Part shown: positions 11,510 through 23,216 of the stretch, one piece after another
How the letters are laid out: every line of letters begins with the position of its first letter
Position numbering within the stretch: position 1 is the stretch's first letter
NCBI GenBank assembly: GCA_963576565.1
Contig: OY755042.1
Span: 13,866,262 to 13,930,261, forward strand
Length of the DNA stretch: 64,000 nt
From: Aspidapion aeneum
Taxonomy: Eukaryota; Arthropoda; Insecta; Coleoptera; Brentidae
Direction of reading: 5' to 3'
Made by a program: the position numbers and the translations under genes
Notes under the pieces: model-generated
Database searches by the model: none
What the model saw: only the letters and a program-made list of their open reading frames with translations
Told to the model about the DNA's origin: nothing

Positions 11510-12168
11510 ATATATGATGTCCATCTGTTTAGCCTCCTTTGATCCATCTTTCAACATAGACCACTCCCAATATCTTTCATTCTTCTCTGTCGCCGTGTCC
11601 ATCCATGTAGTTCCAGCATGTTTCTTCAAATCATCCGCCCATCTCATTTAGGATCTTCCCTTACTTCTTTTATTTTCCGAAGGTCACCAGTTTAGAATAC
11701 ATTTGTTCCATCAATCGTAGTTTTGTCTGATGTTATGACCGGCAAATTTCCATTTTAGTTTTGCTAACTCTCCTCTGACATCCCTTAGTTTTGTATTACT
11801 TATTATCCATTAATTCCTTTTTCTATCTGTTCGCTTAACATGTGAGCTTTTGTTATTTACCCATGTTTGATTTTGTAAGTGTCTAGGTCTGGAACGTATA
11901 GGTGAGTACACGAAGTATACGTTGGTTATACACTTTCATTTTAAGGTACTGAGGATATTTTTTATTTTTTAATACGTAGTTTAATTTACCGAATGCTGCC
12001 AAGGCCAATCTTACTCCTCTCTTGATTTTAGCTGTTTGGTTTTCTTTTTTAAGTTTAATAATTTTTCCCACATATATATATTCCTTTACTTGTCCAATTC
12101 TTTCATGGTTTATTCTGATCGTGATCTTTGTTTGCTATGATTTTAATTTTAGTGTAGTTCATACTCAA

Positions 12169-13167
12169 ATTAAAATTGGAAATCGACTTTCAAAGGAATT
12201 CCTGGTAACGAAAGGCTTACGACAGGGATGTATCTCACCAACTCTTTTTAAAATATGTATCGCAGTAGCTCTAAAAAACTGAAAACGTAAAGTACACGGC
12301 ATGGGAGTACAACTTACGTATACACTACAGTTTGCTGACGACCAAGTAATTGCAGCTAATAATAAAGAAGACTTGTAGTATATGAGAAAGTTAACGGAAA
12401 AATACCAAAAGTGGGTGGAACGTGGACAAGACCCAGTACTTATGTATTGAAAACAAATCAAGTGCGTTAGAACTAGACAATGGACAAACAATATCTCCAT
12501 GCAATGAGTATGTATACTTGGGTGTCACATTTGATAAGACAGAAACAGACTGTAAACAACTGGAAATAAGAATAGAAAAAGCAAAAAGGTTATTGGATGT
12601 CTTAACAGTATTTTATGGAGCAGAGAGATAAAAAAGAAAGTAAAATTTAACATATAAAACAATGGTAAAAAGCACGCTGTTGTATGGAATAGAGGCTTGT
12701 CCCGTAGCGGAAAAGTAGAAAATAAAAAGTATCGAAATGGATGCAATATAAAGATCAATGAGAATATCTTGACAGATAACAGATCATAAAAGAAATAATA
12801 TTATAAAAGAATGAATGAGAATCAAGGGATGCATAACGGATGATATCACTAAATTACAACTGATATAGTACAGCCATGTACAACGGATGAACGACGAAAG
12901 ATAACCAAAGCAGGTCTTAGATTGGCAACCAATAGGGCGCAGAAAAAGAGGGCGTCCTAAACTGGATTGGCTAGGGTCACTGCATCACGAAGACGTAGTG
13001 TCTTGCCAGGCTTCCAGGATGCAGTGACCCTAGGATTGGCAACAGTCAATCCAAAGATCAATGAGTAAAAAAAACCTGACAGATGATTGTCAGGTTCGAA
13101 GGAGGTGGAGAATAGTCGTCGGACAACATAGAAAAAAGTTCTAAACCGAAATAGTAGTAGTAGTAGT
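12169..13167 (+). mobile_element. 5'-truncated LINE inserted in the minus-strand LINE, TSD CATACTCAA
   Basis: CATACTCAA flanks both sides (12160-12168 and 13168-13176), and removing the insert restores the host LINE. The plus strand encodes decayed RT: FLVTKGLRQGCISPTLF, then LQFADDQVIAANNKEDL (the FADD catalytic motif), then NEYVYLGVTFDKTE and near 12935 GRRKRGRPKLDW. In-frame stops and frameshifts are present. The 3' end is a (TAG)5-type tail instead of poly-A. The start is truncated inside the RT domain, typical of incomplete target-primed reverse transcription. Confidence 0.8.
12971..13033. repeat. Hairpin insertion within LINE 3' coding end
   Basis: CTAGGGTCACTGCATC at 12971-12986 is exactly inverted as GATGCAGTGACCCTAG at 13018-13033, with a 31-base loop. 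It interrupts the otherwise LINE-like segment after RPKLDW, where TTGGCAAC words occur on both sides. Confidence 0.8.
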
Positions 13168-14630
13168 CATACTCAAGCCAATTATTAGATTTTGTATTAA
13201 GCATTTTTACCAGTTCGTCGTTCTTCAGATGCTATGGTTCGATTCAGATGGTTCAAGTATTATCCGTTTACTTTGATGCCTATTTCTCCCCAATCTAAGG
13301 TTTTAAAAACATCTTCTAGGGCCTGGTTAAATAGTTTAAGAAATATTATGTCAGCCTGGCGGACACCTCTTCTTATGTAGATTACCTTGGTTTCTTCGTG
13401 GATTTAGATTGATGTTGTTGCTTCGCTACACATATTGGCTATTATGATCTTGTATCTGTGATCTATTCCTCTATTAATTAAAGATGCTTTTACATTCCAG
13501 TGCTCACTGCTTAAATGAAGCCTCGATATATTAACCTAGTTTTAATTTTTCTATTTAAAACACGCTACATATTCATACAAGTGTGTAGGTTTACCGGTCG
13601 TTTAAATTAGTTTAAAAAAAATTATATATTTTAAAGCACATTTAAAACAAATTTTATATTAATTGTTTAAAAAGTAATATCTGCCTATTCTATATTGATT
13701 TTTGATTATCCATCTCGCTCTTATATCTTTTTAAAAAAATTGAGAGCTATTTCCTTTCTTCAGCTAAGTCTTCCTATTTCCCTTCTTGGTTGCGGGGTCA
13801 TTACTTTTGTTCGTGGGTATTATATTTTTATGAATTGTTTGAATATACGTTTTTACTCGTATTACTCTTCGAAAACACATTGCTAGGGGGGGGGGGGGCA
13901 GCCTCAAATGAAACACTTGGTTATTCTGCTCTCCAAAGAAAACCGCATGTAGAAATTTTACGTTTTGAGAAAAACGGGTTTAATGTTTTATTGCCTTATA
14001 ATTTTGAAATAAATGTGGTGCAGTTTTATTTTTTTTCCTTTTCATTTCAAATCTTTTTTAGTTTTTAGGAATCCTGGTTTCCTTGAGTATTTCCCAGAGT
14101 CTTTTTTGCATTATGCTGTCATAAGATTAATTGATATTAAAAATTAAGAGGCGCAGTGGCGCAAATAACTAAATATGCACCCCCCAGCAGATGCTTCTGA
14201 CCGCCCCGCCCATGTTAAAATAGGGATTACCGTATTTCTTTTTTACTGTTTTTGTTTACACACATAAAACGATAATTAATAATAAAATTCAATTAAAAAG
14301 TGTAAAGTTCCTACGTGACAAATATTTCCTTCTCTATATAAATAGGCGATGCGACTACTTAACTCTAATGGAAACACTTATTATATTTGGTCTGGGTGAT
14401 ATTACGAGCCATATTTATTTAGAATTTATGTGACGTTTCTCCTATAATATTATACAGGGTGATTAAATAAGCCTAAAAGCTAAAAATTGTCAGTAGATTG
14501 CAGCAGTAAGTATCTACGTAACTAGAGGAAAGGCGGGCAAGATGGAAAAGTTAGTGTATACAATTTATTTAAAAAAAACCGATTACACCTAAACATGCTA
14601 TATTTATTGGTCAGAACAAAACATACAATA

Positions 14631-14889
14631 GACACTTATTGGAATAAAACTTGACCTTATTTTAAAATCTACCGTATTGTGACAGATTTACATATAAAAA
14701 GCAGCTGCTTTCTTTCAAAATTTGGCCTTTGTGTATTTAGAAACCGGATTTATTCATGTCTGTATTTATTAAATAAAAGTTAGCGACTTTATTTTTTGGC
14801 TTTGGTATGTCAATTTTGAGGGGTCAGCTGTAAGTTTTCTTTGTAAATCTGACTCTAAAATAAAGTCAGGTTTTATTCCAATAAGTCCC
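14631..14889. mobile_element. TA-flanked MITE, 259 bp
   Basis: The left end GACACTTATTGGAATAAAAC and right end GTTTTATTCCAATAAGTCCC are inverted repeats, extended inside by TTGACCTTATTTTA and TAAAATAAAGTCAG. TA flanks both sides (14629-14630, 14890-14891). Internal sequence near 14795-14830 (GGCTTTGGTATGTCAATTTT) is shared with 16745-16765 of the next element. No frame. Confidence 0.75.
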
Positions 14890-15599
14890 TAATTTTAAAC
14901 CATAACTACCTGCGTATTTAACCTTACCGTGCTCTTTTTTTCCATACCCCGTATATCTCATATTATACGGGGTTTTTGAAAAAACGTCTATTTGTTGCTT
15001 ATTCTATTTTAATTGTGTAACATGTTCGTTACAACTTATTTAGAAGAAAAATATGTTTTTTTTTCAAAATAGAAATTGCTTTAAATTAAAAAAAAAACAA
15101 TTCTTTTGACAAACAAAAATTATTTTCTGTTTTTTAATAAAGAATAACAAAAACAAAATGTCTCGTCAAAACGATATTGAGATATTAGGTTGCTCTTGGT
15201 CAGGTTTTTTACTTTTATTCTCTGCCATGTTGTTATCTTTATTAGAGTGATTTTGGTCAGGTTTTTTACCAATCGGTTACCCTTCTTTTATTTTGTGCAG
15301 GCGCAGCAGCCCTCTGCCATGCTGTTTTTTTTTTAAGGTAACGACAGTCGCTAATTAGAGAGCCAACCAACCAAAACCCACTGTATCACGTATCAAACCA
15401 ACCAAATTGTGGTGATGTTTGATTATGTGATAGGAGATTGATTTGTTAGAAAGTTTATTTTCTTTAGATTTTTTTTATTCTTTAGATAACACGTTTTTAG
15501 ATGCCACGCCCTTGCAGAATTAAGGTAAGGGTAACATTCACATATCATATACTGCTATTACAAAAATTATTTATATCTCGCTTATTTTGCAAGATATTA

Positions 15600-16794
15600 G
15601 GGACTACCCATATAGCACAATCACGTGTTTAACACGTAAAAAACACGTGAGAAAAGAAACGTTGATTTTAAAAGCTGCTAGAAAAAAACGTTTATTTCAT
15701 ATATAAAAAGAAGCTTAATAGGTCATTCATTAACGTTATAATAAATAACATTGCTAAAAACGGCGTTATAATAACGCTATTATTAAATCAAACCAGCAAT
15801 GATTTTACGTTATTTTCAAGTGAATTCTAAGCAGATTTTTATCAACGAGAAAATCACATCAGAAGCAGTGCCACATATTGCATTTTTTACTTCGACAAAA
15901 TCTATCCATGAGTGCTTTGGCGTCAAAACTCCAAAAACCAGTTAATGAACTGATCCCTGGTCCTTCACGATCACGATGCATCAGTTATTAACCTGATAAA
16001 GACACATTAATATTTTGTGAAAGTGTTTACTGTTGAAAAATCTGACAGAGCTTTTAAATAAAACATAATGTATGTATAGAGATTTTGTATTGCCTTGAGC
16101 TCCATCTTTTAAAATTATCTTGAAGTATTGTAGTCTTAAACTAATGAACTTTTAGAACTTTCTTTCGCCTCACATTTATGTTACAAAAAAGTTATTTAAA
16201 AAAAACGTGACAAAAAAAGACGCAGAAAGTTATTACTTTTAACAAGTCTTTATCTAGAGGGCTTTTAGAACATGCTTTCGCGCCTTTTTTTGATTAAAAA
16301 ACATATAGAGACAAAACGTGACAAATTAATAAGGAAGATGTTAGTAGGTTTGAGAAGTCTTAATCTAGTGGCGGTTTAGAATATGTTGTGGAGGACTTTT
16401 CATGTGTGAATTTGGCACATGAAAATAACGAGGGTAAAAACGACGTTATATACACAGCACCAGAATCTTCAACATTTTTATAGCTTGACTCCTTTTTGTT
16501 TTTAAGTTATCTTTAAACACTTTAAATTTATTATTTTTGTTCACGTTAATTTAACGTTGATGTGATTTTTGTGCTACGTGAGTACTTGGAATAATGCCAT
16601 CCAATAATGGTGTCAGGCCATATTTTGACAGTTTTCTATTGGAATATGACAGCTAATCTTTCAACATAAGGATTTTGTTTACTATACGAACCGAAATAAA
16701 TACTGTCGGCTTTAGTTATAGAAAAATCAACGACTTTTAAATTCGGCTTTGGTATGTTAATTTTGAAAGATCAACTGTCAGCCTAATAAGTCCC
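15600..16794. mobile_element. Probable TA-flanked non-autonomous element (about 1.2 kb)
   Basis: GGGACTACCC at the left and CTAATAAGTCCC at the right are short inverted ends, each bordered by TTA/TAA containing TA. Subterminal blocks at 15613-15635 (AGCACAATCACGTG) recur inverted near 16555-16580 (GTGATTTTTGTGCTACGTG). The right part shares GGCTTTGGTATGTTAATTTT with the MITE at 14631. ACGT words are unusually frequent. No transposase frame was seen. Confidence 0.5.
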
Positions 16795-16999
16795 TAATAT
16801 TACGGGTTCTGAACAACAAAGAAAACGAGCAAATGTCAAAAACAATATTTCAATTTATTTCGACAATTTAATGTACAATAACGTCACGTAAACTTACTAA
16901 TAACTCACTACTCAAATCGGCTTATTAACTTCGTGTTAATATCTCGATATTTGTACATCTCGTTATCTCTGATTGGCCGTTCCGCGATGTCCGTCCGCT

Positions 17000-17247
17000 A
17001 TATAGTTCAAATTATACCCATTTGTAATGACGTTATTTTTGTTTATCTTTGTTTAGTATATTATAAACAGCGGTAACAATAAACTTTTTAAAAAAAGTAG
17101 TGTCTATGATTTAAATAGGTAGGTAATTGGTTCTGTGAAGTATCCGTCACTGTCAATCAAAAAACATTGATTGACAACAATATCTACGTCATACGTTTTT
17201 TTCTTATCTGGTGACGTCATTACAAATGCGTATAATTAAAACTATAT
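17000..17247. repeat. Inverted-repeat element around 248 bp
   Basis: TATAGTTCAAATTATACCCA then TTTGTAATGACGTTA at the left recurs inverted as TGACGTCATTACAAATGCG then TATAATTAAAACTATA at the right. A MITE is likely, but no target duplication was resolved. Confidence 0.6.
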
Positions 17248-18369
17248 ACCCCCTTTGATCTTACGCGAACTATCTATCCTTTTTGGGCGCTGGAATATTC
17301 GCGAATAAAAACGAGCGTGAGTTATAGATAACGCAATTAAAAACCTAGAATAATATTACAACCATAAAAGAAGTCAACCTAATAATACACTGAACCTAAA
17401 TAAATTCTAACTATAAAATTTAAATAATTAAAATTTGTAACAATATTTATATTCTGTAAAAACATTTTTATAGCAACTTTTTTGGGGAAAAAAGTGACTT
17501 CAAAATTTAGGTACGGGGTAGTCTCCCTCCCCCGACTAGGAAAAATTGTTTCCACAGTTAATTACCAATAAAATGTACTGCCTGTCAACCTCCCCCCCCC
17601 CCCGTAAATTTTTCCAGGGTCTGCGCTTTATTAGCGCTCGGAAAATACCGTGCGTGTTCATTATTATTTATTCATTCTACACGGTTTCACCCAGCCTTCC
17701 TCTACATTTTGGATCACGTTCCTAAACGATTTATAAAACACTTGATAAATATATACTTTAGTTTAATATCTTGGGCAGTATCATAGTGTGAAAATCCTTA
17801 CTTAAAAATCGTTTAAGGGCCTTCCATTAACATATAAATCGCACCGAATCAGAATCGTTTTTTATCTAATTCCCCTATTGCCCTTCTTTTATAAATGGCT
17901 GAGTTTCGAATCCGGACGCGATTTCGCGCACTCGAGCAATCTCCATCAATCGTCTTTGACGTATTCCAAGAGTTTCTTTTCAGCCAGAACCGTATTAAAA
18001 TTCAAATAAGATGTTTTGTAATCAGTATTCGCCAATAGATTTCCGGATTGCGATAGGATCTACGGCGCAAGATTGGCAATCACTTATGCGTCGCATTTTC
18101 CATGCAAATAAAATGGGCTTTATTTGCATTTCTCTGACGGAAACGGAACACTACCCTTTAAAAAATTGTTCATTATTGGCGCCATGCCATAGCCATTCAC
18201 ATTTTTTTATATCATATAAAATCAAAATGCATCAGCTCAAAACAAAAACTGCTTTCGTATGCACCAAAGCATCTTTCATTATAAATATATTTGTTTCGTT
18301 TCAGGAAAATCTATTTTATTTTTTTAAAAATCTTTCTTGCATGATGAAATTCTGATTCTTTTTTTCAAG
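17248..18369. other. No recognised gene
   Basis: AT-rich DNA with a C-run at about 17590-17602 next to CCAGGGTCTGCGC, probably a MITE edge. A 114-codon frame from 18011 has no recognisable domain and no supporting context. Confidence 0.35.
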
Positions 18370-19450
18370 ACAATGTTTTGTTTGCAAAGAAATTGAGGAA
18401 TATGAAAGAAAATGTGATAGTTTTAATCGACACAAAAAGATAAAGGATATGACGGGAGCAACACGGCAAAAACATGCTATGGTTATTAAAGATAAAGACG
18501 GCAATCTGATTTCGGACATACAACAACAACTGATTTGTTGGTTAGAATATGTAAAAGAACTTTTCAATGATAATCGTCCCGAATTGACGTCTACTGATCA
18601 CGATGACACAGGTCCACCAATTTTACGTGAAGAAATCTTACACGCTATCAAACAAACGAAGGGAGGTAAGGCGGATTCAGAATCTGAACATTGATAGCAG
18701 AGATATTGGAATCATAAAAAATCTTTACTGGAGACAAAAGGCAAAGGTTAGAGTTGAGTTTACGAGGGTTTCGACAGGGCTGTGTGCTTTCTCCACTTCT
18801 GTTTAACATATACAGGGAGTTAATTTTTCGACACGGCCTGAATAACAGAGAGAGATAAGAATGAGTAACTATCAATGGAGAGGTTTTAAACAACTTACGA
18901 TTCGCCGATGATACTATTATTAAAACAGACATTCTTGGAGACTTACAAACACTTATGCAAAGATTAAACGATAAATGTAATGCCTATGGTCTAAAAATTA
19001 ACCTTAAGAAAACAAAATTTATGATTATAACAAAAAATGACAATGCCCAAGGAAATCTTGTATTTGATAATACACAAATAGAGAGGGTAAAAAAGCATAA
19101 GAATATTATAATAAATATCTGGGTACCTGGATAACTATGGCTAATAATGCAGAGGCCTTACTGATATATCTTTGAGCCAAAGTGTTAAGCCTAAATCATT
19201 TATTGTTGTAATCTGCAGAGTTTTTTTATGTGCTGGGTCCAGTAGGGCCTGCCGCCATTTTCGAATATATACCTAGATAACTGAAACGTTGGACCACGCA
19301 CCAGAGATAAGGTCGCGAATAGAAATAGGTAGATCGGCATTTGTCAAGAATATTATTCAGAGCAGCTTCTAATACATTTAGAATTACCTTGACGATATCC
19401 AACTTCCGACGAGGAGACGGAACTTAAAGAAGAATGTTTTGTTTTATTAA
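18370..19450 (+). pseudogene. RTE-like LINE reverse transcriptase remnant
   Basis: The plus strand reads in pieces. 18400-18670 gives HAMVIKDKDGNLISDIQQQL, WLEYVKELFNDNRPE and REEILHAIKQTKGGKA, the linker and early RT region. After an internal deletion near 18668 it reads IIKNLYWRQKAKVRVEF. Near 18893-19045 it reads LRFADDTIIKTDILGDLQTL (catalytic FADD), then NAYGLKINLKKTKFMII. Near 19340 SFVKNIIQSS-like residues mark the C-terminal part. At least two frameshifts and several stops occur. The deletion removes the central fingers and palm up to the FADD block. Confidence 0.75.
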
Positions 19451-19923
19451 GAAATTTTGATTAAAACATAATGGAATTTTGGATATATCTTTTAATTTTG
19501 TCCTTAGATTTATTAATGTTATTATTATTTAATTATCTAATTGTTATGGGGGAATTGCATAAAAAGGTGGCAGCTCATGTCACTGGATGTTTTCTTCAGA
19601 ACCAGAACACATTGGCATTTTATTTTATTTTCCAGCCTTAGTTTGATGTTAGATGAATTTGGGCTACCAGGAAATGGAGTCCAAAAACAAATTTTTAAAC
19701 CAGTTTTCAGCGATCATCACCAGCCCTATTTTTCGACCTGTTTTGTACAACAAAATACAGCAAAATCCAAAAAAAAACGGTTATTTTTACAACAGGTAAT
19801 TAAAAAATTAGGTTTCTAATAATCAAATTAATTTTAAATAACATTTTGTTTGCACATTAAATACGAAAACATTTTAAAAATTTTAGCATGTGCTTTATTT
19901 TTAATTAGACTATAGCGCCTTAA
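19451..19923. other. No recognised gene
   Basis: A 92-codon frame from 19541 has no recognisable domain. No repeat ends are identified. Confidence 0.3.
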
Positions 19924-20222
19924 GGGGCCTACAGACACGCGAGCATTTCTTGAGATTAGTACGCGAACTAATCTCTGCACACATGTACGTTTGGTGGAAT
20001 TGCCTACACACACGAAGAGAAAATTAAACGTTCTAAACATAAACACGATATTATCAATGCGTTTTGCCTAGACACCGAGAGATTTGCTCGCGTACATTGT
20101 GCGCGCGAACTAATCTTCGAGAGATATTTTAGGCGGATATTGTCTACACACGAAGAGATTAGTATGCGCAAACTTGTACGCGCGTACTAATCTCTGGAAA
20201 TGTTCGCGTGTCTGTAGGCCCC
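19924..20222. mobile_element. TIR MITE with GGGGCC ends, 299 bp
   Basis: The left end GGGGCCTACAGACACGCGAG and right end GCGTGTCTGTAGGCCCC are inverted repeats. TAA and TAG lie outside the ends, a possible decayed TWA target of PIF/Harbinger type. Inside, the word AGAGATTAGTACGCGC occurs several times in both orientations, giving GC-rich tandem-inverted blocks. Confidence 0.75.
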
Positions 20223-20381
20223 TAGGAAGCAGACTGTTATAATTGAGCCTAAGACCCACTAGTGTAGATGTGCGATGTGCTGTATTGTCAAGTGACTGAA
20301 ACTTTTTTAAAAACACCTAACCCGTAATAAAAAAACATTTTTTTATTTTTTGCATTGGCTATGAGGTCTTTTCGATACTTG

Positions 20382-20618
20382 AGAATAACAGTGGGCTAAC
20401 TCCACCAAGACTAGTTTTGAGATAATAAGGGTTTTGTGAATTTTGTCACAGTTAATTAAATAAATTCAGCAGTTATTTAAAAAAAATTTGTCCATCTATT
20501 AGTAACACCGAAAACTTAGAGATAGACCAATTTTATTCTGATAAATTCACATAAAGCAAAGCGTTTTAGATTGAATTTGGTATTTCTGAAAAAATTGGAG
20601 TTAGCCCACTGTTATTCT
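20382..20618. repeat. Small TIR MITE
   Basis: AGAATAACAGTGGGCTAACT followed by CCA at the left is inverted exactly as TGGAGTTAGCCCACTGTTAT followed by TCT at the right. No coding frame; target duplication unresolved. Confidence 0.75.
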
Positions 20619-20689
20619 ACGTGCCTCACTTGTGAAAGCAGGTACAATTATTTTTCACATTGTTTGAAAATAAAATAGGAAATACATAT

Positions 20690-21250
20690 CATAACAAAAA
20701 CATTTCATGTAAAAAGAAGCCAAGTGCGCGAAAATGGTATTCCGTAAAACGAATTGAGATAAAAGTAAGGCCAAATTCTCCAATACAAATTTCAAAATAA
20801 AAGTTTCTTACTAGTTTGGAAATGTTTTATAAACTTTGTTATTACAGCCACACTTCTTTATGTTCAATTTAGCACTGTGCCTAAGATTTCCAAACTAGTA
20901 AGAATGGCCTTACTTTTATCTCAATTCGTTTTACGGAATACCATTTTTGCGTACTTGGCTTCTTCTTACATGAAATGCTTTTGTTATGATTTCACTCCTT
21001 TTTTTAAGGATTTGAGGATTGTTCAAAACTATTGCAATGCCTTATTTAAAATTTTGAGGTTTTTCAATTTTTTCCCATGGTTTTATCATAGTTCCTATCA
21101 GCCTTTCAAAGCTCAGCTCTCTAGCGTTTCTGGAAGTGGCCAATGTTACTAATACAAAACTTTAAAACTTTACATCTATAGGGGAGGGAAGTAAATTAAA
21201 ATGTTGATGTTTTTAAATTTTTTCGTATAGTTTTATCATAATTCCTTATA
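20690..21250 (-). repeat. Fold-back plus minisatellite composite, copy 1
   Basis: 20693-20825 (CATTTCATGTAAAAAGAAGC, GGTATTCCGTAAAACG) is inverted at 20884-20985, separated by a short loop. Next to it, 20990-21250 carries about two units of the ~140-bp repeat (GTTTTATCATAGTTCCTATC, GCGTTTCTGGAAGTGG) found five times at 40025-40690 in the other orientation. The order is the same in both loci once orientation is considered, so this is one element. Confidence 0.75.
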
Positions 21251-21254
21251 TTAC

Positions 21255-22220
21255 AAAATCCTTTATTTTTGATTTTACGAAAAAAACTCACTCTCTAAAA
21301 AATTTTGCTTGTTGAAAAATTAAGATTACCATAATAAAATCTATGATTAGATGTACAGGGTATTATCAAATTAGGAAACATATAATTAACAATGTTTAAC
21401 CTTTAAAAATTAAAATCTGGATTGATTTTGTTTTCCTAAATTTCGTACTTTCATTTTAGGTTGTGATGTCGTAACGAACACCCCCCCCCCCGCTCCTCTG
21501 CGCTTGGCGCCCCTGGCGTCCTTTGAGAAAAAAATAGAATTAATAGTGTTATTATTAAAAAAAAAAGGTTTGTAATTTACTTGACTCCCATACCTGTATT
21601 TGTGCCCCTTAAGGTCTTCGCCCCCCCCGCCCTTTTATCCATGACACGCTACTGATACAAACAATTTTGTTTACATAAAATTTTGCTTTATTAATAAATA
21701 CGGTCCTCTTCCTCTTGAATTATTTTATATTTCTTAATTCGATAACACCCTTTACTCAAAATCAAACATATTAATATCGTTATCTCAGTTTTTTCACAAG
21801 CAGAATTTTTGAAGTGTAAACTTTTTTAGGCGCGTTTAGCAGTTTTTGTGGGTACTGAATTGAACTGAGCCGTCAGGCTCGGCTATGTAACGCTCATTCG
21901 GGTGAAGTCGGCTCGAGTCGACTATCTGTGAGAGGAACATTCAGCGAGCGATATGATAATGCAGGTGAAGGCCAGTATTATTAATTTCGCCTTGTTGAAG
22001 TTTACACTTCTGCCGTGTGGTCTTAAGCACACACATTTTTTTATAAAGAGTTATGTTTTTCGTGAATTTAAAAATAAAGAATTTTCTCCTCATATTAATT
22101 ACATGTTTCTTAATCTGATAAAGATTTTATTATGGTAATCTTAATTTTTCAACAATCAGAATTTTTTATAAAAAGGAAGTTTTTTTTTGTAAAATCAAAT
22201 ATAAAGGATTTTTTCCTCTT
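21255..22220. repeat. Long-armed inverted repeat element
   Basis: 21258-21345 (AATCCTTTATTTTTGATTTT, GAAAAATTAAGATTACCATA) recurs inverted at about 22107-22213 (TATGGTAATCTTAATTTTTC). A second inner inverted pair, AAGTGTAAACTT near 21815 and AAGTTTACACTT near 21998, supports a symmetric structure. GC-rich MITE relics with C-runs (21480-21490, 21622-21632) lie within. Confidence 0.6.
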
Positions 22221-22424
22221 GTCAACTCCATCCGGGGACACACTGTATATAGAACGTCAGACCGATTACAATAAAATAAGTCGTACTCGTATACATGTAA
22301 GAGTGTAATTTGGCATTCGTGGAAAAATCCATTGTGCTACTATTGGCAAAAAATTGCATGTATAAAGTGAAACACTCAATTCAATAAGTATACAGGGTGT
22401 TAATATATAACATGCGAATATTTG

Positions 22425-23216
22425 CACGGTAAAAGATTTTGTCTACAACGAAAACACGTTATTTTCTTCAATAAATTGTTTTACTTTAAAACAATTTGTT
22501 TTAAATTAAAATATTTCTTTTTAGTTCAACGCAGCGTTTAATCTTGAAATGAGACTTTATTTTTCTTCTGTAATTGTCAAGGGCGGATCCAGTGCTGCTT
22601 CTCGCGGGGGGGGGGGGGGTAGGGGGCATTTTAGGTGACTTTCTCTGTTGGTAAAAAACGGTATTAGTGCCCTCCCTGGATCCGCCCTGTTTCTTTTAAT
22701 ACCTGATATATGTATTATTTTCTACACCAGGCGAAACATTTTGCAAGTTTAGGCTACAAATTCAGGATAATTTATTAATAAAAGTGGTTGTAATTTCGAT
22801 GATAATAACAATAGACACTTTAATGCGCGCTGCAAGCAAAAATTTTGAATTTTTATTAGCAAAAACCTTACTTTTTACTAATTTTTTGCATATTTAAAAA
22901 ATTCTCGGGGGGGGGGGGAGGGCAAGTGCCGCTAGTGCCCCCCCTGGATTCGCCACTGGTAATTGTTTTGATTATACTCCATTTTGTAACAAAGCAAATT
23001 GTCTTCATATAAGTAATATTTTGCTTCCAGAGAAAATGGTGCTTTGGACTAATTCAGTTCCAATTTATAATAAAACAATTTTTGTTTCACATTAAAATAA
23101 AAGGCAAGACATTTTTTCTGCTATATCAAGAAAATATTCTCTTGGTGAATAGGAAAGCACAAATTATTTTACTTCAAAGCAAATTGCTTTGATCTAAGAC
23201 AATTTTTTTTACCGTG
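22425..23216. mobile_element. Mariner-type MITE G, copy 1, split by a hAT MITE
   Basis: The ends CACGGTAAAAGATTTTGTCT and AGACAATTTTTTTTACCGTG are inverted repeats. The interior matches copies at 43768 and 58073 (TTCAACGCAGCGTTTAATCT, TATTCTCTTGGTGAATAGGA). Flanking dinucleotides here are TG on both sides, not the TA seen in the two other copies. Bases 22578-22958 are a later insertion. Confidence 0.8.
22578..22958. mobile_element. hAT MITE, 381 bp, nested in MITE G, TSD GTAATTGT
   Basis: The ends CAAGGGCGGATCCAG and CTGGATTCGCCACTG are inverted repeats of the 10091/40842 family. GTAATTGT flanks both ends (22570-22577, 22959-22966). The interior 22780-22840 is homologous, inverted, to 40930-41020 of the related element. 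It contains an inner CTGGATCCGCCCTG near 22678, so it is itself composite. G runs of 12 or more occur near both ends. Confidence 0.9.

Larger units (their letters stand above)
11510..14130 (-). pseudogene. RTE-like LINE reverse transcriptase remnant, split by nested LINE
   Basis: On the minus strand the order is RT to C-terminus. A weak motif near 14115-14065 (DSIMQKRLWEILKE) comes first, and 13500-14060 shows nothing clear. Then 13375-13170 has RGVRQ followed by LFNQALEDVFKTLDWGEIG, 12120-11883 has VKEYIYVGKIIKLKKENQTA and FGKLNYVLKNKK and KMKVYNQRI, and 11660-11510 has MRWADDLKKHAGTTWMDTAT and ERYWEWSMLKDG. These blocks occur in this order in RTE/BovB-type endonuclease-reverse transcriptases. 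Several stops and shifts make it dead. Bases 12169-13167 are a later insertion on the opposite strand. Confidence 0.75.

Noticed and set aside
13238..13252. GGTTCGATTC-like word suggestive of a tRNA T-arm
   Set aside because: It lies inside decayed LINE coding sequence and no acceptor, D or anticodon stems could be folded around it.
18011..18355. 114-codon plus-strand frame
   Set aside because: No domain; begins in a region without other gene signals and ends before a LINE remnant.
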